The notes under the pieces: model-generated
Database searches by the model: none
Told to the model about the DNA's origin: nothing
What the model saw: the letters and a program-made list of their open reading frames with translations, nothing else
Position numbers and translations under genes: made by a program
Source of the DNA: an uncultured bacterium
Lineage (GTDB): Bacteria; Planctomycetota; UBA1135; GCA-002686595
Assembly (NCBI GenBank): GCA_937896235.1
Contig: CALBMX010000034.1
Coordinates: forward strand, 124,001 to 188,000
Direction of reading: 5' to 3'
Length of the DNA stretch: 64,000 nucleotides
In this document: positions 8,011 to 15,810 of the stretch, piece after piece
Position numbering within the stretch: the stretch's first letter is position 1
How the letters are laid out: every line of letters begins with the position of its first letter

Positions 8011-9471
8011 CTAGATGCCCGCGAATGCGCGGAGCTCCGTTTCGGCATCTTGCAGTGCACCCTCTAGGGCGCGCAGTTCTGATTCGATTGGGTCGCCCTT
8101 CTTGAAGGCGGCCTTGAAGGCGGCGTGCTTGGCTTTCACCTCTGCGTTGTCGCCATCGAGCATGTAAGAGACCACCAGTCCTGACTCGTTCAACAGTTTG
8201 GCGGACTGGTCGGGGTTGTCGACCGTTAAGTTCATTTTGAAGATTGTGCTCAGTGCGTCGCAGCCTCCTCGAATGTTAGAAACGGACCACTTGCGCATGG
8301 CCGCCTGATCGCCCCCATCTTTGTTGAGGTAGTAGCGCTCGCAATAGCTAGCCGTTCCGTAGCGAAGCCAATCGGGAAGTTTCTTTTCACTTAGGAAGCT
8401 GCCCAGGTCGAACTTGCCGTCTTTCTTCATTCGCACGATTGCGCGAGGACTTGGGTCGAGAGCTTCGACAAGTGAGAGGGCGGCGGCGTGCCGCGCGAGG
8501 AGCCGACCAAAACTGTTCCCGGCATCACTGCTTGCATCCCAATAGGCAACGCCTGCTCCCATGTGGTTCCCCGACTCAGTGTCGAACCAAACCTCACCGA
8601 AGTAAGCCCCATGGACAGAAGACAAGCCACGCAGCTCTGTGGGTTGAACTCCAAAACTCGGGTTGCCGGAAGCAAACGTTCCGTACTGGCTTGTGCTCCG
8701 CAGAAGAGCAAAGACTACGGGATCAATCGGGACCCGCCCCAATACACGAACGAAGTCGGGGACGATACTTGCCGCCTCCTCCAACGCCTTCAACGCCACC
8801 GAGCGATCGGCAGTTGTGTAGATCTGGAATCGACCATCGTAGGAGGGGATTTTCCAAAAACGCTCCGAAAGGCTGTGGTAGCGATTCGCATCGCTTTCGG
8901 TCTTCCACTCTTCCCCGCACTTGAATTTTCCGGCGTCCGCCTCGGCAACTTCCTCGGGAGAGATCCACATCAGGTCGTGTCGGACAAAACCCTTGTTTAT
9001 GAACTCAAGGTCACTTGCGTTCACCCAATTTCCGTCGGGGTCCTTGGCCATGCCCTTCTCTAGCCGCTCCACGTCATCGGGGTCAACCCACTCCCCCTTG
9101 TACTTTACGAATCCAGCAGCCTTGGCTGCCGCATCTTCTTTTTTGGCCTTATAGGCCTCGTACTTCTTCTCGGTCTTGAACCACTGATCGTCGTAGAAAA
9201 TGTGCCCGCTAGCTTCACGGGCCCCTTTGTGGTCGGGGTCTAGGCTGAGGATCTCCCGCAAGACCTTGCGGTCCTCCTTCTGTAGCTTGAAGGACTCGCA
9301 GTAGTTGTGGACAAGCCACAGCTTGGCTACGTCTCCTTCAGCTGCAGCGAATCGTTTTTCAAACTCCTCTTTCGCATCCTGCACGACGCTTGAAGTCACA
9401 GGGGTCGAGGTTGCCAAGGGCTGGGGAGAAGGCGAAAAGCTAAGAAGGACGGCTAATAGGGCGGCGTTCAT
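8011..9471 (-). CDS. Secreted protein with tandem W-motif repeats, unknown function
   Basis: About 486 aa from the ATG at 9471, chosen because a good signal peptide follows (MNAALLAVLLSFSPSPQPLA). The open frame extends to 9633 but would then collide with the divergent gene. After the leader come a helical segment and then four or five short repeats of about 20-30 residues. Each is centred on a Trp-hydrophobic pair followed by acidic residues (DDQWFKTE, KGEWVDPDD, DGNWVNASD, DLMWISPEE, GEEWKTESD). The rest resembles secreted planctomycete proteins of the DUF1570-like type: long, with a conserved LRYGTASYCERYY segment. I see no zinc-protease HExxH motif. It probably forms an operon with the 804-aa protein gene 19 bp downstream. 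Confidence 0.65.
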   Translation of the reverse strand: MNAALLAVLLSFSPSPQPLATSTPVTSSVVQDAKEEFEKRFAAAEGDVAKLWLVHNYCESFKLQKEDRKVLREILSLDPDHKGAREASGHIFYDDQWFKTEKKYEAYKAKKEDAAAKAAGFVKYKGEWVDPDDVERLEKGMAKDPDGNWVNASDLEFINKGFVRHDLMWISPEEVAEADAGKFKCGEEWKTESDANRYHSLSERFWKIPSYDGRFQIYTTADRSVALKALEEAASIVPDFVRVLGRVPIDPVVFALLRSTSQYGTFASGNPSFGVQPTELRGLSSVHGAYFGEVWFDTESGNHMGAGVAYWDASSDAGNSFGRLLARHAAALSLVEALDPSPRAIVRMKKDGKFDLGSFLSEKKLPDWLRYGTASYCERYYLNKDGGDQAAMRKWSVSNIRGGCDALSTIFKMNLTVDNPDQSAKLLNESGLVVSYMLDGDNAEVKAKHAAFKAAFKKGDPIESELRALEGALQDAETELRAFAGI

Positions 9472-9654
9472 AATGAAGATTCGGGTGAGGGATCCGGACC
9501 GGGAGGGCATCAGGGTATCGTCCTGGGCTTGCTTTCCATGCCCCTCTGCGGTCCAAGAACCCTTTTCATCGCAAATTAAATGGAGAGAACGATAAGATGC
9601 TCCGCTTCCAAGCCTGGGCACGCCGCCCCACAAAGCTCAACCCACACCAGAAAC

Positions 9655-10677
9655 ATGGCTGATCACAAGGCCCCCACACAAGTCGTAATCGCTCCCTACG
9701 AGGAGACCTCTCAGCTTCAAAAGTTGGTTTCCACCTACGCGATGCCGTTTTTCGTCGTCGCCTTGGTCGCCACGGTTTTCATTCTTTGGAACCAGACCCG
9801 CCAAGAGAACAAGAAGCAGGAGCTCGACAAGAGCTGGAACCAATTGGCAGCCCAGGTCACCATGGCAACGATTGGAACCGGCGGGCAATTGCCCTCACCT
9901 GGAACCCTTGGAGCCCTAGCTGAGAACCTTAGGGACACCTCCGCGGGTGCCTGGACCAAAGCTCTCGAGGTCAGGAGCTTCATTGAGAGTGAAGATTGGT
10001 CTGGCGCAGAAGCCGCACTGGCTCAACTCGAACAAGATTACCCGAATCACCCAATCGTTCGGGACACCCTTCCTATTGGTGAGGAAGGGGCCCTAGAGAG
10101 CATGGCCGTCCAGCTGCGAAGTTACATCGAGAGCGAGCGAGCGTTCGTCGATGCCAATCCTGGCCTCTTCCAGCTAGCAGCGCTCCCCGAGGGATCCCCT
10201 AGAGTAAAAATCACCACCAGCGCTGGCGATATCATCGTGGGGCTCTTCGAAGACCGGGCCCCGGAGCATGTGGCAAACTTCATCAAGTTGGCATCAAGTG
10301 GGTATTATGATGGCACCAAGTTCCACAGAACGATCCCTGGCTTCATGGTGCAGGGAGGCGATCCAAACACGAAGTCTGGTGACCCATCGACCTGGGGTCA
10401 GGGTGGCCCCGAATACAAGATTGCGCAAGAGCCCAACAACCTCTATCACTTTAAAGGAGTCCTGGCGATGGCGAAGATGCCCGGTGATTCCGAGAGTAGT
10501 GGAAGCCAATTTTACATCACGACGGGTACCCCCCACCACCTAGATGGCCAACACACCGTTTTTGGCGTTCTGCTTGAAGGGGCTGATGTGGTTCGGATCA
10601 TCGAAAACGCGCCGGCGAATGCGGACACTTCGCTCCCAGAAGAGCCGACGACGATAACGGAAATGACCATTCTCTAG
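9655..10677 (+). CDS. Membrane-anchored cyclophilin-type peptidyl-prolyl isomerase
   Basis: 340 aa from the ATG at 9655. Residues 25-47 are a single transmembrane helix (inside-out topology expected), followed by a charged coiled helix and a helical, TPR-like stalk to about residue 175. The N-terminal half looks like YfgM-type SecYEG-associated proteins. The C-terminal 160 residues are a cyclophilin domain. It carries the FHRTIPGFMVQGGD active-site stretch (catalytic Arg in FHR), GSQFYITTG and LDGQHTVFG, all intact. It should catalyse prolyl cis-trans isomerisation of exported proteins on the outer face of the inner membrane. A strong palindromic terminator follows at 10781. Confidence 0.88.
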   Translation: MADHKAPTQVVIAPYEETSQLQKLVSTYAMPFFVVALVATVFILWNQTRQENKKQELDKSWNQLAAQVTMATIGTGGQLPSPGTLGALAENLRDTSAGAWTKALEVRSFIESEDWSGAEAALAQLEQDYPNHPIVRDTLPIGEEGALESMAVQLRSYIESERAFVDANPGLFQLAALPEGSPRVKITTSAGDIIVGLFEDRAPEHVANFIKLASSGYYDGTKFHRTIPGFMVQGGDPNTKSGDPSTWGQGGPEYKIAQEPNNLYHFKGVLAMAKMPGDSESSGSQFYITTGTPHHLDGQHTVFGVLLEGADVVRIIENAPANADTSLPEEPTTITEMTIL

Positions 10678-10780
10678 GGACCCGTTACAGGTGTCTCTCC
10701 CCGAGACCTATCTCCCGTGGGATAACAAGGACAAAGACACCTAGCACAGTATGCGGGCTTGCCAAAAGGTCCTACAACCT

Positions 10781-10830
10781 AAGAAGAGAGGGGCGCCCCC
10801 ACCAGCTGGTGGGGGCGCCCCTCTCTTCTT
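10781..10830. terminator. 50-bp perfect palindrome, bidirectional terminator
   Basis: The 50 bases are identical to their own reverse complement: two 25-base arms with no spacer, beginning AAGAAGAGAGGGGCGCCCCC. As RNA it would fold to a very stable GC-rich hairpin. A-rich and T-rich ends (AAGAAG, CTTCTT) stand on the outside on both strands. It sits between the convergent cyclophilin and parB genes, which fits a terminator serving both. The lack of any mismatch over 50 bp is unusual. Confidence 0.75.
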
Positions 10831-10884
10831 GTCCTAACCCCCGGCATCGGCAGGAGGGAGGTCACTTATCGGCATTGCAACTTC

Positions 10885-11754
10885 CTAGACTTCCTGGCGC
10901 GGGGCGATCACGTCATAGATACGCTCCAAGTCATCTCTATTGAAATAATGGATCACGATCTGGCCCTTGTACTTGGGCCCGTTCTTTAAAGTGACCTTGG
11001 TGCCCAGGGATTCGCGGATGCGATCCTCCATCGCCTTGGCCCATGGAACCAGGGCTGGCTCCGCGGGGGCGGCACTGGCCTCGGGCATAACCTCTTTGGG
11101 AACGCCCAACTCACGCACCAAGACTTCTGTTTGCCGAACAGATAAGTCCTGCCTAATGATTTGATCGGCGAGGGCGTCTTGAGCCTCGGAACCTTGAAGG
11201 CCAAGAAGGGCCTTGCCGTGCCCCATCGTGAGCTGCTCGGACGCAACGCATAGCTGTACTTTGTCGGATAACTCCAGTAAGCGGACAAGGTTCGCGACCG
11301 AAGAGCGCTTCAGGCCGACCCTGTCAGCAACTTCAAGCTGGGTCAACCCGAGTGCATTCATCATCTCCCGATAAGCAAGACCACGCTCGATGGGGTTTAG
11401 ATCCCGACGCTGAACGTTCTCGACGAGGGCCAACTCAAGCATGTCCGAATCCGAGACAGACTCCCGAACGACAGCCGGAATGGAGGTCAGGCCTGCCAGG
11501 CGGCTCGCTCGCCAGCGCCGCTCGCCTGAAACCAACTGGAATCCATTTTCGATCCGCCTTACCACTACGGGTTGCATGACACCATGGGCCAGAATACTAT
11601 TGCGAAGCTCTTCTAGCCCGCTAGGATCAAATACACGCCTTGGCTGAAATGGGTTCGGTCGCACCTCGCTCACTTTGACGGAGTTTTCGGAGGCAATCGG
11701 TGTGGGGTCTTGAATAAGGGAGCCGAGCCCTCGGCCTAGTCTCTTGGAAGTCAT
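10885..11754 (-). CDS. parB: Chromosome-partitioning protein ParB
   Basis: 289 aa from the ATG at 11754. The N-terminus has the KRLGRGLGSLI motif seen in chromosomal ParB proteins. The ParB/Srx CTPase domain follows, with box I near residues 30-45 (NPFQPRRVFD), box II GERRWRASRLAG and box III (ENVQRRDLNPIERG). A KorB-like helix-turn-helix (LTQLEVADRVGLKRSSVANLVRLLEL) and a C-terminal dimer domain complete it. ParB binds parS and slides as a CTP-loaded clamp. A parS site lies 40 bp upstream, so autorepression is likely. The partner ParA is not adjacent but lies about 10 kb away at 21579. The ORF extends to 11859, but that longer start would run through the parS site. Confidence 0.95.
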   Translation of the reverse strand: MTSKRLGRGLGSLIQDPTPIASENSVKVSEVRPNPFQPRRVFDPSGLEELRNSILAHGVMQPVVVRRIENGFQLVSGERRWRASRLAGLTSIPAVVRESVSDSDMLELALVENVQRRDLNPIERGLAYREMMNALGLTQLEVADRVGLKRSSVANLVRLLELSDKVQLCVASEQLTMGHGKALLGLQGSEAQDALADQIIRQDLSVRQTEVLVRELGVPKEVMPEASAAPAEPALVPWAKAMEDRIRESLGTKVTLKNGPKYKGQIVIHYFNRDDLERIYDVIAPRQEV

Positions 11755-11794
11755 TGGTTGAGATGTGACTGTTTGGATGGTGAGGAAACCTACA

Positions 11795-11810
11795 TGTTCC
11801 ACGTGGAACA
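11795..11810. promoter_or_regulatory. parS site in the parB promoter region
   Basis: A 16-bp perfect palindrome, TGTTCCACGTGGAACA, matches the near-universal parS core TGTTNCACGTGNAACA. It lies 40 bp upstream of the parB start, where ParB binding would nucleate a partition complex and could repress parB. It is the only full match I could find in the window. Confidence 0.9.
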
Positions 11811-11986
11811 CACAGGTTAGAACAACGCACACAACATGTCGAGTGTGAAACAAGTACAAACACTACATCTAGAGAAGACGAATGCTGCCCATCGTTTCTG
11901 TGCGGTTCTAGGGACATGGATACAAAAGAAGCACCGAACATAGAGAGCCCGCGCAATCTTCACAGCACCACGGCGCAATCCCCACC

Positions 11987-12571
11987 ATGCAACCCTTTGC
12001 ACAATCTCAGCTCGCCCTAGCCCGCCTTATCCGTCAACCGGGTACTTGGATCTCCCTTTGGGCATGTTTTGGCCTGGGGCCAGCACTGTCGGCATTTCAG
12101 CGCCAGGCTCCTATTGGGGACGATGCTGGGGTGGATCTACTCCCGTGGCTCTTCTTGGCTGCCCTAGTGGGGGTCCTGATGGGCTCCAGGCTAATCCCAG
12201 GCACGGAGCAGGCACGCCGGGCTTCCGTGTCCACTACCTCTGGAGATTTCCTCTTTCTCGCTATCCCCGCCCTCTTAATGGTGTTGGCTGCCCTCCTCTC
12301 GCTCCGGATGGCCGGGGCGGAGCCGCCCTCGCTATTGGCGCTTGCGTCAACGCTTCAACTTGCCGCGCTGGGAGCCCTCTTGCTACCAGCGGGGCCCCTT
12401 GCACTCCTAGCTATCACGTGGGTTCTCCCACCACTTTTCCCGAGCGCCAACCTTTCGCCGCTCCTACCTTTTGGCCCGGAAGGAACCTCTATCCCAGCGG
12501 TTCTGGCTTTCTCTTGCGCACTTTTGCTACTCACAACCCTTCGCCCCTATGCGCTACGCAGTTCTAGGTGA
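11987..12571 (+). CDS. Small multi-pass membrane protein, unknown
   Basis: A 194-aa, strongly hydrophobic protein with about five predicted membrane helices (near residues 20-38, 48-66, 86-106, 113-150 and 165-182). The loops are short, with few charged residues and many Leu, Ala and Pro. I do not recognise a family; it could be the membrane part of a small transporter (CcmB or ABC-2-permease-like size), but no signature proves this. The start overlaps nothing and lies 232 bp from the divergent parB start. The 3' end overlaps the phosphoesterase gene by 23 bp, so the two are probably co-transcribed. Confidence 0.6.
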   Translation: MQPFAQSQLALARLIRQPGTWISLWACFGLGPALSAFQRQAPIGDDAGVDLLPWLFLAALVGVLMGSRLIPGTEQARRASVSTTSGDFLFLAIPALLMVLAALLSLRMAGAEPPSLLALASTLQLAALGALLLPAGPLALLAITWVLPPLFPSANLSPLLPFGPEGTSIPAVLAFSCALLLLTTLRPYALRSSR

Positions 12572-13283
12572 CATTCACAGCAACCTGAGTGCCCTGGAGT
12601 GTGTCCTTGAGGACATTCGGGCGACCCAGGTTGACCAAATCCTCAGCGTGGGCGACGTGGTGGGGTACGGTGCTTCCCCCTCGGACTGCATTCGGTTACT
12701 CCGTGAAGAGGGTGTCATTGTCGTCAAAGGGAATCACGACGCTGCTTGCGTTGGCGAGTTGAACGAAAACACGTTTAACCGATACGCCCTCGAGGCCGTT
12801 CGATGGACACGGGGAGTGCTAAGTACGGACGAGATGGACTGGTTGCGCGAGCTCCCCCTTGAGGTCACGTTAGAACACTGCCAGCTTGCCCACGGGAGCA
12901 TCCACGAACCCGAGGCGTTTGAGTACATCCGAACAACCCGGGACGCGGACCCCTCACTGGAGCTCATGACAAGGCCCGTCGCCTTTGTGGGGCATACCCA
13001 CATCCCGATCGCCCTTATGCGGTTGCTTGAACCTGTCGGATCTACAGCCTATTCCCCGGACCTGGATGTCGATCTTCGCGAGTCGGATCGCTGCCTTGTG
13101 AATGTAGGCAGTGTCGGCCAACCCCGTGATGAAGATCACCGAACGGGCTGGGTCCTGTTTGACAGTGAGGCCCAAACGGTCAAGCTGAAGAGGCTCCCTT
13201 ATCAGATCGAGGTCGCTGCGAGCCGAATACGAGACGCAGGGCTGCCTCGGATGCTCGCGGATCGGCTGTACTTGGGTGTTTAG
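12549..13283 (+). CDS. Calcineurin-like metallophosphoesterase
   Basis: 244 aa from the ATG at 12549. It carries the complete metallophosphoesterase signature in order: GDIHSNLSAL (metal Asp and His, residues about 8-17), SVGDVVGYG (GDxxGYG), KGNHDAA (GNHD), a later LAHGS and FVGHTHIP. These residues bind two metal ions. The GDVVGYGASP form is typical of the YfcE/MPE subgroup that often includes nucleotidases and phosphodiesterases. The start overlaps the membrane protein gene upstream, implying coupling. The substrate is unknown. Confidence 0.88.
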   Translation: MRYAVLGDIHSNLSALECVLEDIRATQVDQILSVGDVVGYGASPSDCIRLLREEGVIVVKGNHDAACVGELNENTFNRYALEAVRWTRGVLSTDEMDWLRELPLEVTLEHCQLAHGSIHEPEAFEYIRTTRDADPSLELMTRPVAFVGHTHIPIALMRLLEPVGSTAYSPDLDVDLRESDRCLVNVGSVGQPRDEDHRTGWVLFDSEAQTVKLKRLPYQIEVAASRIRDAGLPRMLADRLYLGV

Positions 13284-13357
13284 GTCACAGCCCATGGGGG
13301 TTTAGCCGGGCTCGCGCTATTGCCTAAGTCCGGGCGTACCAGTCCCCCATAAATCGC

Positions 13358-13388
13358 AAAAAAAACGGACGGAGGAACGAGGCCGTCC
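13358..13388 (-). terminator. Rho-independent terminator of the HPr-domain gene
   Basis: Read on the minus strand, a GGACGG stem pairs with CCGTCC across a 10-nt loop and is followed by G and a run of eight T. It starts right after the stop codon of the HPr-domain gene. Confidence 0.8.
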
Positions 13389-14726
13389 TTAGTCGCGGGA
13401 CGAGTGTCCCAAGTAAGACAATTCGTCGGGCAGATTCTCGATCCCGTCTTCTCCAAGCCCGTTTTTGAACAGCAGGGCAATGTCGCGGAGGGGTGCTACA
13501 TCCCCCCGAAAAGTGAAGGTCTTGACGTCGGGATAGGACCCCACTGTCACCAAAACCTCTAAAATAGAGCCGGCATTGCAGGTTTTACCGCCGACCTCGA
13601 GCTCAACTGCGGTCCCGTACTTCGAAACGATGCCGACGATTAGGGCTGCAGGTCTAGCGTGCAGCATCAGCTCGTCCGGAATCTGAATAACCAACTCTCT
13701 TGCGTCTGTGTATTGCGGCAAAATATCTTGGGCTAGGGGCCTTCCCGCCTCCATAAGGAGGTGGGCGGAGACTAGGAGCTTATTCAGGATCCGGTCTTGC
13801 ACTTCGCCACGGTGGATAAGCCTGGCAAGACGTTTTTGGGCTGCGTGGCCCCGGGTTTGATTCTCGTGTCGCTCAACGAAGTGCGTGAGACCGGTAACGG
13901 CCTCAAGGGTATGGAGCGCCGCAGAGCCTAGCCCACGTAACTGCGAGAGGCGTGGGTCCTGCTTTTCAAGGCTCGTGCCCTTTATGTGCGTGTCATAAGC
14001 CGACTGAAGGTTGTGAACTGTAGCCTCAAAAACACGTGCCTGCTCTTCTGCACAAACTGTACTTAGGAATAGGTTACGGGTATCGGGGTCCAGTTCAGTG
14101 CTCTCGCTCAGGTGGGCGAGCAGGTCGCAGGCTGAAACGAATTTAGAGGCGACCTCCGCGATCTTTTGATGATCATCACTAGGCTCCTCTTCGTCAACGT
14201 TGTGGGGGAGGCGCTCCTGGATGGTTGAAACCTCAAAGGAGACGTCTGAGAAGGTCCCCAAGTGGGGGGATGCGCCCAAAGAGGCCATTTCTGCGTGAAG
14301 CTCTTTCAAGAGGAGCTCGACGCAACTCTGTATGAATGCTCGCACGTTGGCGATTCGACCCTCAAATGCGCTGAACTCGGCGACTTGGAGAATGTTTACG
14401 AGTCCGTACGTTTCACACCTGGAAACGAGGTGTCCGAGACTGTGGCCCGCGCCCGCAAACCCCCGCAAAGAGCCCACCAGCTCCCTTAGGTAGCTAAACG
14501 TTCGATTCCGAGAAGCCCCGTAATCATCCAAGAGGGTCTCAAAGGTCTCGGCCTGTGAGATCAGTGGGAAGTAATGCCGCTTGTTCCAGATCTCCCCAGA
14601 AAGACCCGCGAGAGCGCCTGTAAGGGTGCAAAATCCCCCGCACTCCTCCTGCAAGACAGACAAGAAGCGCTCTTCAGCAATGACGAGCTCTAAGGCTGGG
14701 GCGGTGGTTGTGGTGAGGTCAGACAT
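13389..14726 (-). CDS. HPr-like phosphocarrier domain fused to a large helical domain
   Basis: 445 aa from the ATG at 14726. Residues about 1-340 are mostly helical and match no family I recognise. Residues 344-430 are an HPr domain: IPDELMLHARPAALI puts a His at 356 in the position of HPr His15, and CNAGSILEVLV puts a Ser at 387 in the position of regulatory Ser46. Both phosphorylation sites are therefore present. Free HPr proteins are only about 90 aa, so the fusion suggests a regulatory or phosphorelay role rather than sugar uptake. No PTS enzymes occur in the window. The gene is divergent from a sigma-70 factor; the shared gap of 111 bp (14727-14837) should contain both promoters. A terminator follows its stop. 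Confidence 0.8.
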   Translation of the reverse strand: MSDLTTTTAPALELVIAEERFLSVLQEECGGFCTLTGALAGLSGEIWNKRHYFPLISQAETFETLLDDYGASRNRTFSYLRELVGSLRGFAGAGHSLGHLVSRCETYGLVNILQVAEFSAFEGRIANVRAFIQSCVELLLKELHAEMASLGASPHLGTFSDVSFEVSTIQERLPHNVDEEEPSDDHQKIAEVASKFVSACDLLAHLSESTELDPDTRNLFLSTVCAEEQARVFEATVHNLQSAYDTHIKGTSLEKQDPRLSQLRGLGSAALHTLEAVTGLTHFVERHENQTRGHAAQKRLARLIHRGEVQDRILNKLLVSAHLLMEAGRPLAQDILPQYTDARELVIQIPDELMLHARPAALIVGIVSKYGTAVELEVGGKTCNAGSILEVLVTVGSYPDVKTFTFRGDVAPLRDIALLFKNGLGEDGIENLPDELSYLGHSSRD

Positions 14727-14837
14727 AATCCGTATCGAGAGATGGTCCCTCGGCGTTTTGTTGGGTGGGAGCAAGTCTGCAGGCCTAAAGGTACCAGAGA
14801 ATTGGCCACGAGCAGGACGTTTTGCCTTTCTCTTCGG

Positions 14838-15794
14838 ATGAATCTCTGTGCGATCTCAAGGCAGAGGTCCTTACCGGTCGAAGGTTGGGGTGCCGCACCA
14901 CGGGATCCTACTGCGCCTCCGAACGCAGCAGACCCAGGTGCGGCCTCCTTTCCGTCCCCTGTCGGCGCCAATACCACCTGGAGGCCCGCCATCTCTTCCG
15001 AGAACTGCCTGGAGACATATCTCCACGAAATCAACGAGGTCCCCCTGCTCACCGCTGAGCGGGAGATCGAGTTAGGTCGCGCCATCCAAGCTGGCGATCT
15101 AGAGGCCCGCGAACACATGATTCGCGCCAATTTGCGGCTAGTCGTTTCCATCGCAAAGAAGTACACCGATCGAGGCATGGTGCTTGCGGACCTGATTGCT
15201 GAGGGCAACCTTGGACTCATGAAGGCCGCAGAGAAATTCGATCCCGATGCAGGATGCCGATTCTCAACCTATGGGACTTGGTGGATAAAACAGGCCATCC
15301 GTAGATCCTTAACCAATACCGTCCCCGCGGTTCGCGTTCCTGGATATATGGCCGAATTGGTCAACAAGTGGCGTTCAATTGCCTACGAAATGTCCTTCAC
15401 CATGGGAAGGCAGCCAAGCTTGGAAGAGGTCGCCATTGAAATCGGTGTCCCGGAAGAGACTTGGCCCTTACTGCGCCAAACACTGTTGACATCGGGAACA
15501 ACCTCCCTCAACGCCCTTGAGGGCGCCGGTGGTATCGATCCCGAAGCCGATGGTGCAACCCCCGAGGAGGCCACCACGATGGTGGACCTCATGGAGCACC
15601 TCGAGGTCTTCCTCAAACAGCTCGATGACCGGGACGCGCGGATCATCCGTCTCCGGTACGGAATCGCCAGTGACTTCGACGGGCCGATGACTCTCAAGGA
15701 GATTGGACGCCAAGTGGGCTTGACCCGTGAGCGCGTCCGCCAAATCGAACGTCAGGGACTTGCCCGACTTTCGAAGATGATGGGCGGCGAGTAG
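14838..15794 (+). CDS. RNA polymerase sigma factor, RpoD/RpoS-like group 2
   Basis: About 318 aa from the ATG at 14838; the open frame extends to 14742 but this would crowd the divergent gene. After a weakly conserved N-terminus comes region 1.2 (YLHEINEVPLLTAEREIELG). Region 2 follows (RANLRLVVSIAKKYTDRGMVLADLIAEGNLGLMKAAEKFDP, then FSTYGTWWIKQAIRRSL), then regions 3 and 4, with the helix-turn-helix LTRERVRQIERQGLARL at the C-terminus. The lack of a large region 1.1 and its small size argue for a group 2 (non-primary) sigma, although a primary role cannot be excluded. A hairpin follows at 15818. Confidence 0.88.
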   Translation: MNLCAISRQRSLPVEGWGAAPRDPTAPPNAADPGAASFPSPVGANTTWRPAISSENCLETYLHEINEVPLLTAEREIELGRAIQAGDLEAREHMIRANLRLVVSIAKKYTDRGMVLADLIAEGNLGLMKAAEKFDPDAGCRFSTYGTWWIKQAIRRSLTNTVPAVRVPGYMAELVNKWRSIAYEMSFTMGRQPSLEEVAIEIGVPEETWPLLRQTLLTSGTTSLNALEGAGGIDPEADGATPEEATTMVDLMEHLEVFLKQLDDRDARIIRLRYGIASDFDGPMTLKEIGRQVGLTRERVRQIERQGLARLSKMMGGE

Positions 15795-15810
15795 CACACA
15801 GCACAACGAA

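Noticed and set aside
9580-9654. Longer start for the cyclophilin gene
   Set aside because: The ATG at 9655 begins a protein with a clear membrane-anchor pattern, and the extra residues look random.
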